From: Planctomycetota bacterium
Lineage (GTDB): Bacteria > Planctomycetota > Planctomycetia > Pirellulales > Pirellulaceae
NCBI GenBank assembly: GCA_026692885.1
Contig: JAPLNJ010000987.1
Location: forward strand, 1 to 5,480
Direction: 5' to 3'
DNA: 5,480 nt
Shown: positions 1-4,927 of the stretch, piece after piece
Numbering within the stretch: the stretch's first letter is position 1
Layout of the letters: every line of letters begins with the position of its first letter
Program-made: the position numbers and the translations under genes
The notes under the pieces: generated by a model
What the model saw: only the letters and a program-made list of their open reading frames with translations
Told to the model about the DNA's origin: nothing
The model's database searches: none

Positions 1-803
1 CCGACGGTAGTCGCCAGTTCCTCGGCGACCGCTGCCACGTGAGTTGGGGTGATCTGCGGAAGATCTTCCGCGTCTCCGATCAGCAGGCACAAATCGCAGA
101 GGCGATGGATGCGACGGGGAATCCCGTCGGTCAGGCGGTGGATCGTCTCCAGGGACGTCGGCTCGAAGATTGCAGGAGTATCGATCGTGCTGGCCGCCAG
201 CATCCGGTGATGGATATAGCTGACCGTCTCTTCCAGGGTAAAACGACGCAGTAGACACTTGACGCTCAGTCGTTCTTCGAGTTCCGGCATCCGCTCCAAC
301 GCTGGCAGGATGGCAGGCTGCGCGACCAAGAGCAGCGTCCAGGCCGCCTCAAAATTCAGCAGCAGACGTACGGTTTCCAGGCCGCCTGTGTCCCGTAGTA
401 GCTGGGCCTCGTCGATCACCACGACGGCGTGTCGATGACTCTCGACGTTCTTGGCGAGGGCCTGTTCGATACGCTGCACGCTGTGGTTCACCGCCGCCTC
501 GCCGGAGGTCTCGCCCGTCAAACCGTCGGCCAGAAACGACAGCAGTTCGGTGGGCGCCATCTGGGCGAACCTGACATGCACCAACGGACCGTATTCTTCG
601 GGCAGATCCTCGTGCAGAGCGTGGACGAGCAGGGTCTTGCCGAGGCCGGACGCGCCGGCCAGCAAAGCCGCTCCACGGCGATTTTCGATCGCGTACCGCA
701 ACTTCAGCAACGTGGCTTGGTGGGCTTCGCTGGGGTAGTAGAACCGCCGGTCAAAACTGCTATCGAAAGGCCGGACGTTCAGTTTCCAATAGGTCGTGTA
801 CAT
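1..803 (-). CDS. ExeA-type AAA+ ATPase, C-terminus cut by window edge
   Basis: Reading the minus strand from the ATG at 803 gives 267 codons with no stop, running off the left edge. It is an AAA+ ATPase of the ExeA/GspA-like type found with secretion and exopolysaccharide (including PEP-CTERM) loci, where it is thought to use ATP to remodel an envelope assembly. Visible motifs are the N-terminal YWKLNVRPFD (residues 5-14), Walker A GASGLGKT (50-57, K56 intact), Walker B VVVIDEAQ (127-134), the QP-containing segment LLLVAQPAIL (157-166), an arginine in ERL (177-179) that may act as an arginine finger, and the family-typical GIPRRIHRLCDLCLL (227-241). Full-length relatives are often 270-350 residues or longer, so little may be missing. 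It starts 18 bases after the stop of the upstream CpsD-like gene. The leader has no clear Shine-Dalgarno, so translation may be coupled. The ATPase family is sure; the polysaccharide role is inferred from the neighbour. Confidence 0.88.
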   Translation of the reverse strand, partial: MYTTYWKLNVRPFDSSFDRRFYYPSEAHQATLLKLRYAIENRRGAALLAGASGLGKTLLVHALHEDLPEEYGPLVHVRFAQMAPTELLSFLADGLTGETSGEAAVNHSVQRIEQALAKNVESHRHAVVVIDEAQLLRDTGGLETVRLLLNFEAAWTLLLVAQPAILPALERMPELEERLSVKCLLRRFTLEETVSYIHHRMLAASTIDTPAIFEPTSLETIHRLTDGIPRRIHRLCDLCLLIGDAEDLPQITPTHVAAVAEELATTV

Positions 804-821
804 GGGGCACCGTGAATAAGG

Positions 822-2231
822 TCAGATGGTCTCGACAAAATTCTCCGCGATACCCACCGCGGGGATGCCGCTGCGTTCCAGACGCTGGGCCGTAGCGATG
901 GCTTTCTTCTCAGTCGTAAAACGCAGATCCCGTACCACAATCGCTGCGTTGACCGGGCAGTCTTCGTCGCTGGCGAACGGGTGACGATCTTCCGCACCGA
1001 GCGGCCCCACGTCGACCACTACCAACGGATAGTGCGCGGAGATTTCCTGAACCAAGGAAAGCAACCCCGCATCGCCCGGCTCCACGTCCACCGATTCCGT
1101 ATCGGTCAAAGGAAATAGAGTTAATTTATCCGCGACCGAGGCTACGGCCGCTTCGTTGAGCGGGGCCTTGCCGCGGAGCACCTCGGACCAACCGCAGGGG
1201 ATCTCCATCCCGAGCCGAATTCCCAGCTGCGGGTTCTTGAAGTCCGCGTCCAAGAGGGCCACTTTGACGCCCGCCTGCGCCGCACAACGAGCCAGACACA
1301 GGGCCAGCGTCGTTCGCCCCTCACCGCGCCGACAACCGGCAACCATCAGCACATGCGGATACTTGGCGGTGGCTTCCAGCAAGCGATCACCCACGTGCCG
1401 GAAGTAAGTCGCTTCGGCTTCCAAGAGCCGCTCGCAGATTTCCGGCCAAGCGAAATGGTCGACTTCCCAATCGGGTGAGAAAACTTTCGCGGCATCCTGC
1501 TCCACGGCGGGAACAGGCGTATCCGTGCCCCGGAAGAGGGACGGCAGTTCCAGCGGTGGCGGCAGCTTCAGCGCAGCAGCCGTCTCCAACGCGTCCTGCG
1601 TCTTCGGATCGAGTCGGGGCGCTGCCCGCTCCCGAGTTGCAGTCCGCCCACGTTTGGGAGGACGCGGCTCGGAATGGCGTGACTCGGGAGGGCGCGGCTC
1701 CTGCCGAGCTGTGACTTCCGACGGCTGCGCGGGCTGTTCGAACCGCGATGGGGTACGGGGCAACGGAGACGCTGGTGCGGGCTCCGGGGCCAATACCACG
1801 GGAGGCTGCGCTACTCTGGCGACCGGCGTGGGCGCTGCCACGTCGTCCGTCATGAGCACGGGTGTCGGATCCGGCAACGTCACGGGGGGAGCCGCGGCGA
1901 AATGCGGGCCGCTCGCCGCCGTGGGTGGATGCGGCGGCATGGCATAGTACGGGCTGCTGTATCCCAGGTCGGCGTAAGCCTGCGGCGGCATACGGAGATG
2001 GGGATGCAGTGTGGCCGGATCCGCCGCCAGGTGTGGTTCGTCAACGCGATACCGTAGACCTGCGCCGTACCAAGCGTCTTGAACGCTCAGTTGCGGTGCT
2101 GACGCTGGTCCGGCATAAGGGTTCGTCAGCGGATCCACCAAGGGCTGCGCTGACTCGTACGACTGAGCCGTCTGTGTCGCAGCAGGGGCTCTCTTATAGG
2201 CTTTGATAAACGCTTGATCCAGCGAACTCAT
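822..2231 (-). CDS. CpsD/CapB-like P-loop ATPase with long disordered N-terminus
   Basis: This 469-residue protein has a C-terminal BY-kinase/ParA-fold ATPase domain (about 253-469) behind a roughly 250-residue Pro/Ala-rich region that is probably disordered. Motifs seen are a P-loop GCRRGEGRTT (299-308), a Walker A'-like VALLDADFKNPQLG (324-337), and Walker B PLVVVDVGP (402-410). In family members this domain controls polysaccharide polymerisation and export together with a Wzz-like partner. Two departures stand out. The invariant P-loop lysine is R306 (codon CGA), and the C-terminus (NFVETI) has no tyrosine cluster, so classical tyrosine-kinase autophosphorylation is unlikely. The N-terminal 105 residues are Tyr/Pro-rich, including YSSPYYAMPP at 91-100. 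Residues 174-200 look like a translated interspersed repeat. The start is supported by AGGGAG six bases upstream of the ATG. The gene begins 15 bases after the upstream gene's stop. The fold is confident; activity is uncertain. Confidence 0.88.
   Translation of the reverse strand: MSSLDQAFIKAYKRAPAATQTAQSYESAQPLVDPLTNPYAGPASAPQLSVQDAWYGAGLRYRVDEPHLAADPATLHPHLRMPPQAYADLGYSSPYYAMPPHPPTAASGPHFAAAPPVTLPDPTPVLMTDDVAAPTPVARVAQPPVVLAPEPAPASPLPRTPSRFEQPAQPSEVTARQEPRPPESRHSEPRPPKRGRTATRERAAPRLDPKTQDALETAAALKLPPPLELPSLFRGTDTPVPAVEQDAAKVFSPDWEVDHFAWPEICERLLEAEATYFRHVGDRLLEATAKYPHVLMVAGCRRGEGRTTLALCLARCAAQAGVKVALLDADFKNPQLGIRLGMEIPCGWSEVLRGKAPLNEAAVASVADKLTLFPLTDTESVDVEPGDAGLLSLVQEISAHYPLVVVDVGPLGAEDRHPFASDEDCPVNAAIVVRDLRFTTEKKAIATAQRLERSGIPAVGIAENFVETI
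1656..1700. repeat. Direct repeat inside the CpsD-like coding region, likely captured interspersed repeat
   Basis: On the + strand GGGAGGACGCGGCTC (1656-1670) recurs as GGGAGGGCGCGGCTC (1686-1700), 14 of 15 identical and exactly 30 bases apart. In the gene's frame this gives two EPRPP units, ten residues apart, at residues 178-192 of the linker. The other strand in an alternative frame reads GGRGSCRA, a peptide I associate with a repeat that often yields spurious proteins in planctomycete genomes. The unit length keeps the reading frame. The identification with a genome-wide repeat is from memory, not tested. Confidence 0.5.
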
Positions 2232-2237
2232 GAGGTA

Positions 2238-2243
2238 CTCCCT
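2238..2243 (-). promoter_or_regulatory. Ribosome binding site for the CpsD-like gene
   Basis: On the minus strand AGGGAG lies six bases before the ATG at 2231, within the 15-base gap after the upstream stop codon. It fixes the start of the CpsD-like protein. It is the clearest Shine-Dalgarno in the operon; the other two genes have weak or no match. Confidence 0.7.
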
Positions 2244-2246
2244 GTC

Positions 2247-3350
2247 CTAGCGAATCGGCGGCGGATCCATCGAAGGCTGCAACCGTGCGGTGTTCGGTTG
2301 CCAGGCATTGGCATTGCGTCCGACAGGCTCGGTCGAGTTGTCCGTGGTTGATCGCGAGTTGGCGCGTGATCGGAGAATCTCGTGATACTGTGCCGGATAC
2401 TGGAACTTGCTCGAATCAGTCACGGGATACGGCGAAGACGACGGATTGACATGGTTCGGTTGTCCCAGGGACGAAGCCGTCTCCGGCTGCTCGCTGAACG
2501 GCAGCTGCGAGCCTGGCGCGAAGGACCTGGAACCACCCGTTGCCGCGACTTCCACGGCACGGCCGGTGTCCGCCTGGACCGTGGCGTCCTGGCCGCTCGA
2601 GTCGGGGGAGGGCATCACGCGATCTGCCGTCCAACCGCGCTCCAACAGCGGCTTCGACGAGGCCGGGGTGGCTGCGAGCGGCGACGAGGCCTCGCGGCCC
2701 TGTCGGCCGATGGAGGGTGACGACTCTGCCGTAGCTTCGTTGTCCGCGGGGGCGGATAGCGATTGCGCTGGCGGCGGCGTCACCGTCGTCGCGTCGGCCG
2801 GAGGCGAGGCTTGCCCCTCGGCCGCGTCCTGCGACTGAGTCTTCGAGTCCAGATCGCTGTCGTTCGGTGCCGGCTGATCCGCGGCGGGTGTGCCGGGATT
2901 CTTCGCCGTGGACGGCGTATCCGGACCGCCGGCGAGCATTGCATAGGCGGCGATGAACAGGCCAATCACCAGCGCCCCGACAAACAACTGCCCCAGCAAA
3001 CGCACTCCCTGGAATCGCGACCAAGTCATGCGTTCTGAGCCGAATCGGGGTGCTGACTGTGTCAGCATTGTCGGCTCTTCGCGTGGCGCCACCGCCGCCG
3101 CCGTGACCTCGGCCGTTTTCGGCATTGGTGACAAGGCGGTCACGACATCTATCGCAGCTGGGTTTGGCGGCGCAGTCTCCTGCGGCTCGGCTGGACGTGC
3201 TGCCGCGGCCTCCGTCGCCGTTTCCATACGCACCAGCGGCAAACGGATCAGCACCAGATACGAGGGGTCGCTGCTAGCTCGACCGCCGCGCCGCTTGGGA
3301 TCGGTTGATGCTCGCGATTCTTCCACTTGTTCAGCAGACGCAGTGGTCAT
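2247..3350 (-). CDS. Single-pass membrane protein with disordered flanks, unknown function
   Basis: The ATG at 3350 gives 367 residues. I do not recognise a catalytic family. Residues 1-105 are Ala/Glu/Pro-rich with one short hydrophobic patch (YLVLIRLPLVRM, 31-42). A clear transmembrane segment follows at about 118-141 (LLGQLFVGALVIGLFIAAYA and onward), preceded by basic residues, so the N-terminus is probably cytoplasmic. Residues 142-300 are Ser/Pro/Ala/Gln-rich and probably disordered. The C-terminal tail has aromatic, possibly conserved motifs (YPVTD 308-312, YPAQYHEILRSR 318-329) and ends PPPIR. It is the first gene of the three-gene operon, so it may anchor or regulate the ATPases at the inner membrane; that is inference from context. 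A GTG at 3398 would add 16 residues, but that GTG lies inside a hairpin stem and has no Shine-Dalgarno, and the downstream ATG begins a more natural MTTASAEQVEE terminus. Confidence 0.75.
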   Translation of the reverse strand: MTTASAEQVEESRASTDPKRRGGRASSDPSYLVLIRLPLVRMETATEAAAARPAEPQETAPPNPAAIDVVTALSPMPKTAEVTAAAVAPREEPTMLTQSAPRFGSERMTWSRFQGVRLLGQLFVGALVIGLFIAAYAMLAGGPDTPSTAKNPGTPAADQPAPNDSDLDSKTQSQDAAEGQASPPADATTVTPPPAQSLSAPADNEATAESSPSIGRQGREASSPLAATPASSKPLLERGWTADRVMPSPDSSGQDATVQADTGRAVEVAATGGSRSFAPGSQLPFSEQPETASSLGQPNHVNPSSSPYPVTDSSKFQYPAQYHEILRSRANSRSTTDNSTEPVGRNANAWQPNTARLQPSMDPPPIR

Positions 3351-3383
3351 GGTCAGCGTTCCATCGAACCAGGATCTAGGGAT

Positions 3384-3399
3384 CGTGTCTCTCGACACG
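3384..3399 (-). promoter_or_regulatory. Leader hairpin with GAGA tetraloop
   Basis: The minus strand reads CGTGTC-GAGA-GACACG, a 6-bp stem closed by a GNRA-type tetraloop, 33 bases before the ATG at 3350. It contains the alternative GTG start (3398) in its stem, which argues against that start. As part of the 5' leader it could affect mRNA stability or translation. Its small size leaves chance possible. Confidence 0.35.
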
Positions 3400-3430
3400 G
3401 TGCGCAGAGAACATCGCTACTTTACCTGCA

Positions 3431-3459
3431 TTTATCGGTGCCGGTTGTAGCGGTCTTGA
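3431..3459 (-). promoter_or_regulatory. Candidate promoter of the three-gene operon
   Basis: On the minus strand TCAAGA (3459-3454) and GATAAA (3436-3431) are separated by 17 bases. They match the sigma-70 consensus at 3/6 and 4/6 positions. Transcription would start near 3424, leaving a leader of about 74 bases before the ATG at 3350. It is the best pair I found directly upstream of the operon, but the match is weak. Confidence 0.25.
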
Positions 3460-3488
3460 GTCTTAAGGGCGACTTTTCTGGCTGGTTA

Positions 3489-3500
3489 AGACCGCGGTCT
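3489..3500. promoter_or_regulatory. 12-bp perfect palindrome, possible operator
   Basis: AGACCGCGGTCT is a perfect 12-bp palindrome about 30 bases upstream of the candidate -35. A further half-site CGGTCT lies at 3451-3456, overlapping that -35, about four helical turns from the matching half of the palindrome. This could be a dimeric regulator site. No regulator gene is in the window. Confidence 0.3.
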
Positions 3501-3635
3501 GTTGACGCCTTGACAAGCTGGGACGTGCAGGGTGTTTGGGTGGATATTCACGCGTAGTAGCAGGGTTCGTTGTGCGGCCTTCGGCGTAGGAATTGCGAAA
3601 AATGCGCAACTTCAAAACTGGCGCGTCGGGCTAGT
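3501..3635. other. Intergenic stretch without recognised features
   Basis: Apart from the palindrome and promoter candidate nearby, I see no credible gene, terminator or RNA here. GCGCAAC at 3604-3610 resembles the first bases of the 23-bp repeat but does not continue. The repeat mosaic begins just after this stretch. Confidence 0.5.
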
Positions 3636-3659
3636 GTGCGCAACCTTATGATCAAGGCC
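3636..3659 (+). repeat. 23-bp repeat, copy 1
   Basis: Copy 1 of a motif with core TGCGCAACCTTATGATCAAG followed by GCC. It shares 24 identical bases with copy 3 and is inverted relative to copy 2. Together copies 1 and 2 flank the 190-bp palindromic element. Confidence 0.9.
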
Positions 3660-3685
3660 AACGGATGGTCCTGTTTTCGTTCCGC

Positions 3686-3875
3686 CCCCATCCGGGCTTG
3701 CCCCGGTGGAGCGAGGTTTCTGGACTACGCCACGGGTCCGCAACCGCCTCACTTCTTCCGCCGCCTCCCGCCCGCCGCCTCCGGCGGCGGGCGGGAAGCG
3801 GCGGAAGACATCACGGCTAGCGTCCGCCGACGTAGTGGTCGAAACCCAATTCCACCGGGGCAAGCCCGGATGGGG
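3686..3875. repeat. 190-bp palindromic element, copy 1
   Basis: The outer arms 3686-3710 and 3851-3875 are a perfect 25-bp inverted repeat containing GGGCTTGCCCC. GGTTTC and GAAACC (3715-3720, 3841-3846) and patches such as ACTACG/CGTAGT extend the symmetry inward. At the centre is a hairpin with 26-bp arms (3754-3779 and 3783-3808), a 3-base loop, and one mismatch (C3765 against A3797). The whole unit could form a cruciform, or a long structured RNA if transcribed. It has no coding content. A second copy with the same spacing lies at 5049-5212. Confidence 0.85.
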
Positions 3876-3990
3876 ACCAGACATGCCAAGCTGGAACAAA
3901 AGCCGGACCAGATCTCACCATTGCAAGGACTCTCGGGGATACAACTTTGCGCGGCCCAGGGTTGGGGTGAGGGGCGCAGGTACGGGTTCG
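3876..3990. other. Spacer between repeats
   Basis: I see no gene in this stretch. GGTACGGGTTCG at 3979-3990 recurs at 5391-5402 in the right-hand repeat, so at least its end belongs to the repeat pool. CCCAGGGTTGGGGTGAGGGG nearby resembles low-complexity repeat ends but forms no clear stem. Confidence 0.4.
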
Positions 3991-4051
3991 TAGCAACGCC
4001 CACGAAATAACTTCCCCGTTTGTTCTGGGGGTGTCGCGAATACCGGCCGCA

Positions 4052-4074
4052 GGCCTTGATCATAAGGTTGCGCA
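4052..4074 (-). repeat. 23-bp repeat, copy 2 (inverted)
   Basis: GGCCTTGATCATAAGG continuing to GTTGCGCA is the exact reverse complement of the 23-bp repeat at 3637-3659 and 4201-4223. It forms the left end of the 172-bp unit. Confidence 0.9.
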
Positions 4075-4096
4075 AAACGCTAGCAGCAGGGGGTCA

Positions 4097-4174
4097 GGGT
4101 GGCTGGGGCAGAGTGCAGCGATGCCCCAGAAACCGGGTACTGGGGCTTCGCTTAGGCTCAGCCGCCAGCCACCC
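4097..4174. repeat. Hairpin core of the 172-bp unit
   Basis: GGGTGGCTGG (4097-4106) pairs with CCAGCCACCC (4165-4174). Inside, CTGGGGCA (4103-4110) can alternatively pair with TGCCCCAG (4122-4129). The two stems share bases 4103-4106, so they are partly exclusive. It has no coding frame of note. Confidence 0.6.
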
Positions 4175-4199
4175 GGCCCGTTTGCCAGCACCAACAGCC

Positions 4200-4223
4200 G
4201 TGCGCAACCTTATGATCAAGGCC
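4200..4223 (+). repeat. 23-bp repeat, copy 3
   Basis: Identical over 24 bases to copy 1 at 3636-3659 and inverted relative to copy 2. It forms the right end of the 172-bp unit. Confidence 0.9.
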
Positions 4224-4239
4224 CGAGAAACGTGAGCCT

Positions 4240-4258
4240 CCACGGGGCGAGCCCGTGG
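4240..4258. repeat. CCACGGG hairpin repeat
   Basis: CCACGGG-GCGAG-CCCGTGG is a 7-bp stem with a 5-base loop. It resembles in design the GGGCTTGCCCC hairpins at 3694-3704 and 5053-5073. It is followed by a weaker outer stem, TCCAACTCGC (4261-4270) with GCGTGTTGGA (4305-4314), 9 of 10 paired, enclosing GCCAGC/GCTGGC (4287-4292, 4301-4306). Confidence 0.6.
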
Positions 4259-4344
4259 CATCCAACTCGCAGAACCGGAACCTTCGGCCAGCGATCAACG
4301 GCTGGCGTGTTGGAATGAGGAAGTTATTTCGTGAGCGTTGCTAG

Positions 4345-4364
4345 CGGAAGTCGCAAGACTTCCG
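4345..4364. repeat. 8-bp stem with GCAA tetraloop
   Basis: CGGAAGTC-GCAA-GACTTCCG is a perfect 8-bp stem with a GNRA tetraloop on the + strand. It directly adjoins the right end of the 353-bp unit. A terminator is possible in shape, but there is no U-tract after it and no gene before it. Confidence 0.55.
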
Positions 4365-4461
4365 ACGTTTCGCGATCTAACGGCCCGAACTCTCACGAAT
4401 CAGCGCGGGACAACGCCCTGATCGTGATCCCAGGTTTTCGCCCCGAGTTGGGGGCGCGCTG
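4365..4461. other. Spacer between hairpin repeats
   Basis: No gene is seen. A bulged stem of about 10 bp can form between TCACGAATCAG (from 4394) and CTGATCGTGA (ending near 4427). Otherwise nothing recognisable. Confidence 0.35.
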
Positions 4462-4527
4462 CGTGAGCGGCAAGGTGCTAGCCGCCGGTTCCGAACGCCA
4501 CCGGCGGCTAGTGCCTTGCCGCTCACG
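4462..4527. repeat. 28-bp-arm hairpin repeat
   Basis: The arms 4462-4489 and 4500-4527 pair at 26 of 28 positions around a 10-base loop. Both mismatches (4476 and 4477 with their partners) are U-G and G-U wobbles when the + strand is RNA. CACCGGCGACTAGCGCC at 4537-4553 is a partial further copy of the right arm's start. I believe this is a family repeated across planctomycete genomes, but that is from memory. Confidence 0.75.
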
Positions 4528-4570
4528 ACCCAATCCACCGGCGACTAGCGCCCAATGCCACTTACTTTGT

Positions 4571-4634
4571 AGCGGCACGGCGCGAGCCGTCCGGTATTAC
4601 AGTCGGAAAACCGGGCGGCTTGCGTCGCTCCGCT
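4571..4634. repeat. 25-bp-arm imperfect hairpin repeat
   Basis: The arms 4571-4595 and 4610-4634 pair at 20 of 25 positions around a 14-base loop. Three of the five mismatches are G-U or U-G wobbles on the + strand; the other two are adjacent (4576 and 4577). It lies 43 bases after the previous hairpin, so the two form an array. Confidence 0.65.
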
Positions 4635-4636
4635 AA

Positions 4637-4890
4637 CAGAAAACGCCGCTCTTGGTGCGTGCGGTCCTGGGGGCTGCTGAATCGCACATTCTCTTGGGGC
4701 GCGACGTACTGAATGCCCGCCGTGTGTCCTTGGAAGGCCCGCAGCTCTCGCTGGAAGTTGATCAGCCGACGTAGCGATTCAAAACGTTCGGCCGAGCAAC
4801 TCCCTGCCTGCCAATGCGCTAGTGTTGCAGGCTGCACGCGTTTTCGATCAAGGCCAGGCCCACCAACTTTTGCATCCGCAGTCTCGAATG
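4637..4890 (-). pseudogene. Possible unrecognised coding remnant
   Basis: An open minus-strand frame runs through this stretch without stops. Its central part (about 4690-4810) reads RRLINFQRELRAFQGHTAG and onward, with third positions mostly G or C, as in the operon genes. I do not recognise the protein. There is no convincing start: the only ATGs lie upstream, overlapping the Rpn remnant and its promoter. The downstream end runs into a hairpin repeat. It could be a decayed gene fragment or a chance open frame in GC-rich DNA. Confidence 0.2.
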
Positions 4891-4892
4891 GT

Positions 4893-4921
4893 TTGCACGG
4901 TGGAGGCCGGAACCCTATAAT
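4893..4921 (+). promoter_or_regulatory. Sigma-70-type promoter of the Rpn remnant
   Basis: TTGCAC (4893-4898) and a perfect TATAAT (4916-4921) are separated by 17 bases. The expected transcription start, about seven bases after the -10, is position 4928, which is the A of the ATG. The transcript would therefore be leaderless. No Shine-Dalgarno precedes the ATG, which agrees. Confidence 0.6.
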
Positions 4922-4927
4922 TTCGCC

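Larger units (their letters stand above)
4052..4223. mobile_element. 172-bp MITE-like unit with perfect 23-bp inverted ends
   Basis: Copies 2 (4052-4074, inverted) and 3 (4201-4223, direct) of the 23-bp repeat form perfect terminal inverted repeats around a hairpin-rich core of 126 bases. The unit is nested in the larger unit at 3991-4343. Its ends match the independent copy 1 at 3637-3659, showing that the 23-bp motif is dispersed. No coding potential is seen. Confidence 0.6.
3991..4343. mobile_element. 353-bp unit with 25-bp terminal inverted repeats
   Basis: The ends 3991-4015 and 4319-4343 are inverted copies matching at 24 of 25 positions, sharing the core CACGAAATAACTTCC / GGAAGTTATTTCGTG. 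Inside lie a smaller inverted-end unit (4052-4223) and hairpins. Long near-perfect ends, short length and no gene fit a MITE or REPIN-like non-autonomous element mobilised in trans. I could not identify a target-site duplication, and no transposase is in the window. Alternatively it is a structural repeat that never transposed. Confidence 0.55.

Noticed and set aside
429..815. Plus-strand 128-residue frame opposite the ExeA-type ATPase
   Set aside because: It is antisense to a gene whose Walker A and B motifs are clear; no independent evidence.
822..2231. Calling the CpsD-like protein a functional tyrosine kinase
   Set aside because: The P-loop lysine is arginine and the tyrosine cluster is missing, so only the fold is supported.
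2416..3024. 202-residue minus-strand frame inside the membrane protein gene
   Set aside because: It overlaps a better-supported gene on the same strand in another frame, is Arg/Gly-rich as shadow frames of GC-rich DNA are, and has no domain.
2247..3398. GTG at 3398 as the start of the membrane protein
   Set aside because: The codon sits in a hairpin stem, has no Shine-Dalgarno, and the ATG at 3350 gives a more natural N-terminus. It remains possible.
3749..4075. Minus-strand frame beginning MRNLMIKA as a gene
   Set aside because: Its start lies in the 23-bp repeat and its end runs through the palindromic element. The same MIKA peptide recurs in other frames from other repeat copies, so it is translated repeat.
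3636..4223. CRISPR array from the repeated 23-bp motif
   Set aside because: Only three copies, in mixed orientation with unequal spacing of hundreds of bases, and no cas genes.
4345..4364. Rho-independent terminator
   Set aside because: The stem is good, but no T-tract follows on either strand and no gene ends nearby.
4331..4636. Plus-strand 101-residue frame
   Set aside because: It consists almost wholly of hairpin repeat arms read as protein.
3636..4640. Retron or group II intron RNA
   Set aside because: Nested hairpins are suggestive, but no reverse transcriptase is present and no domain V-like or msr/msd layout is visible.
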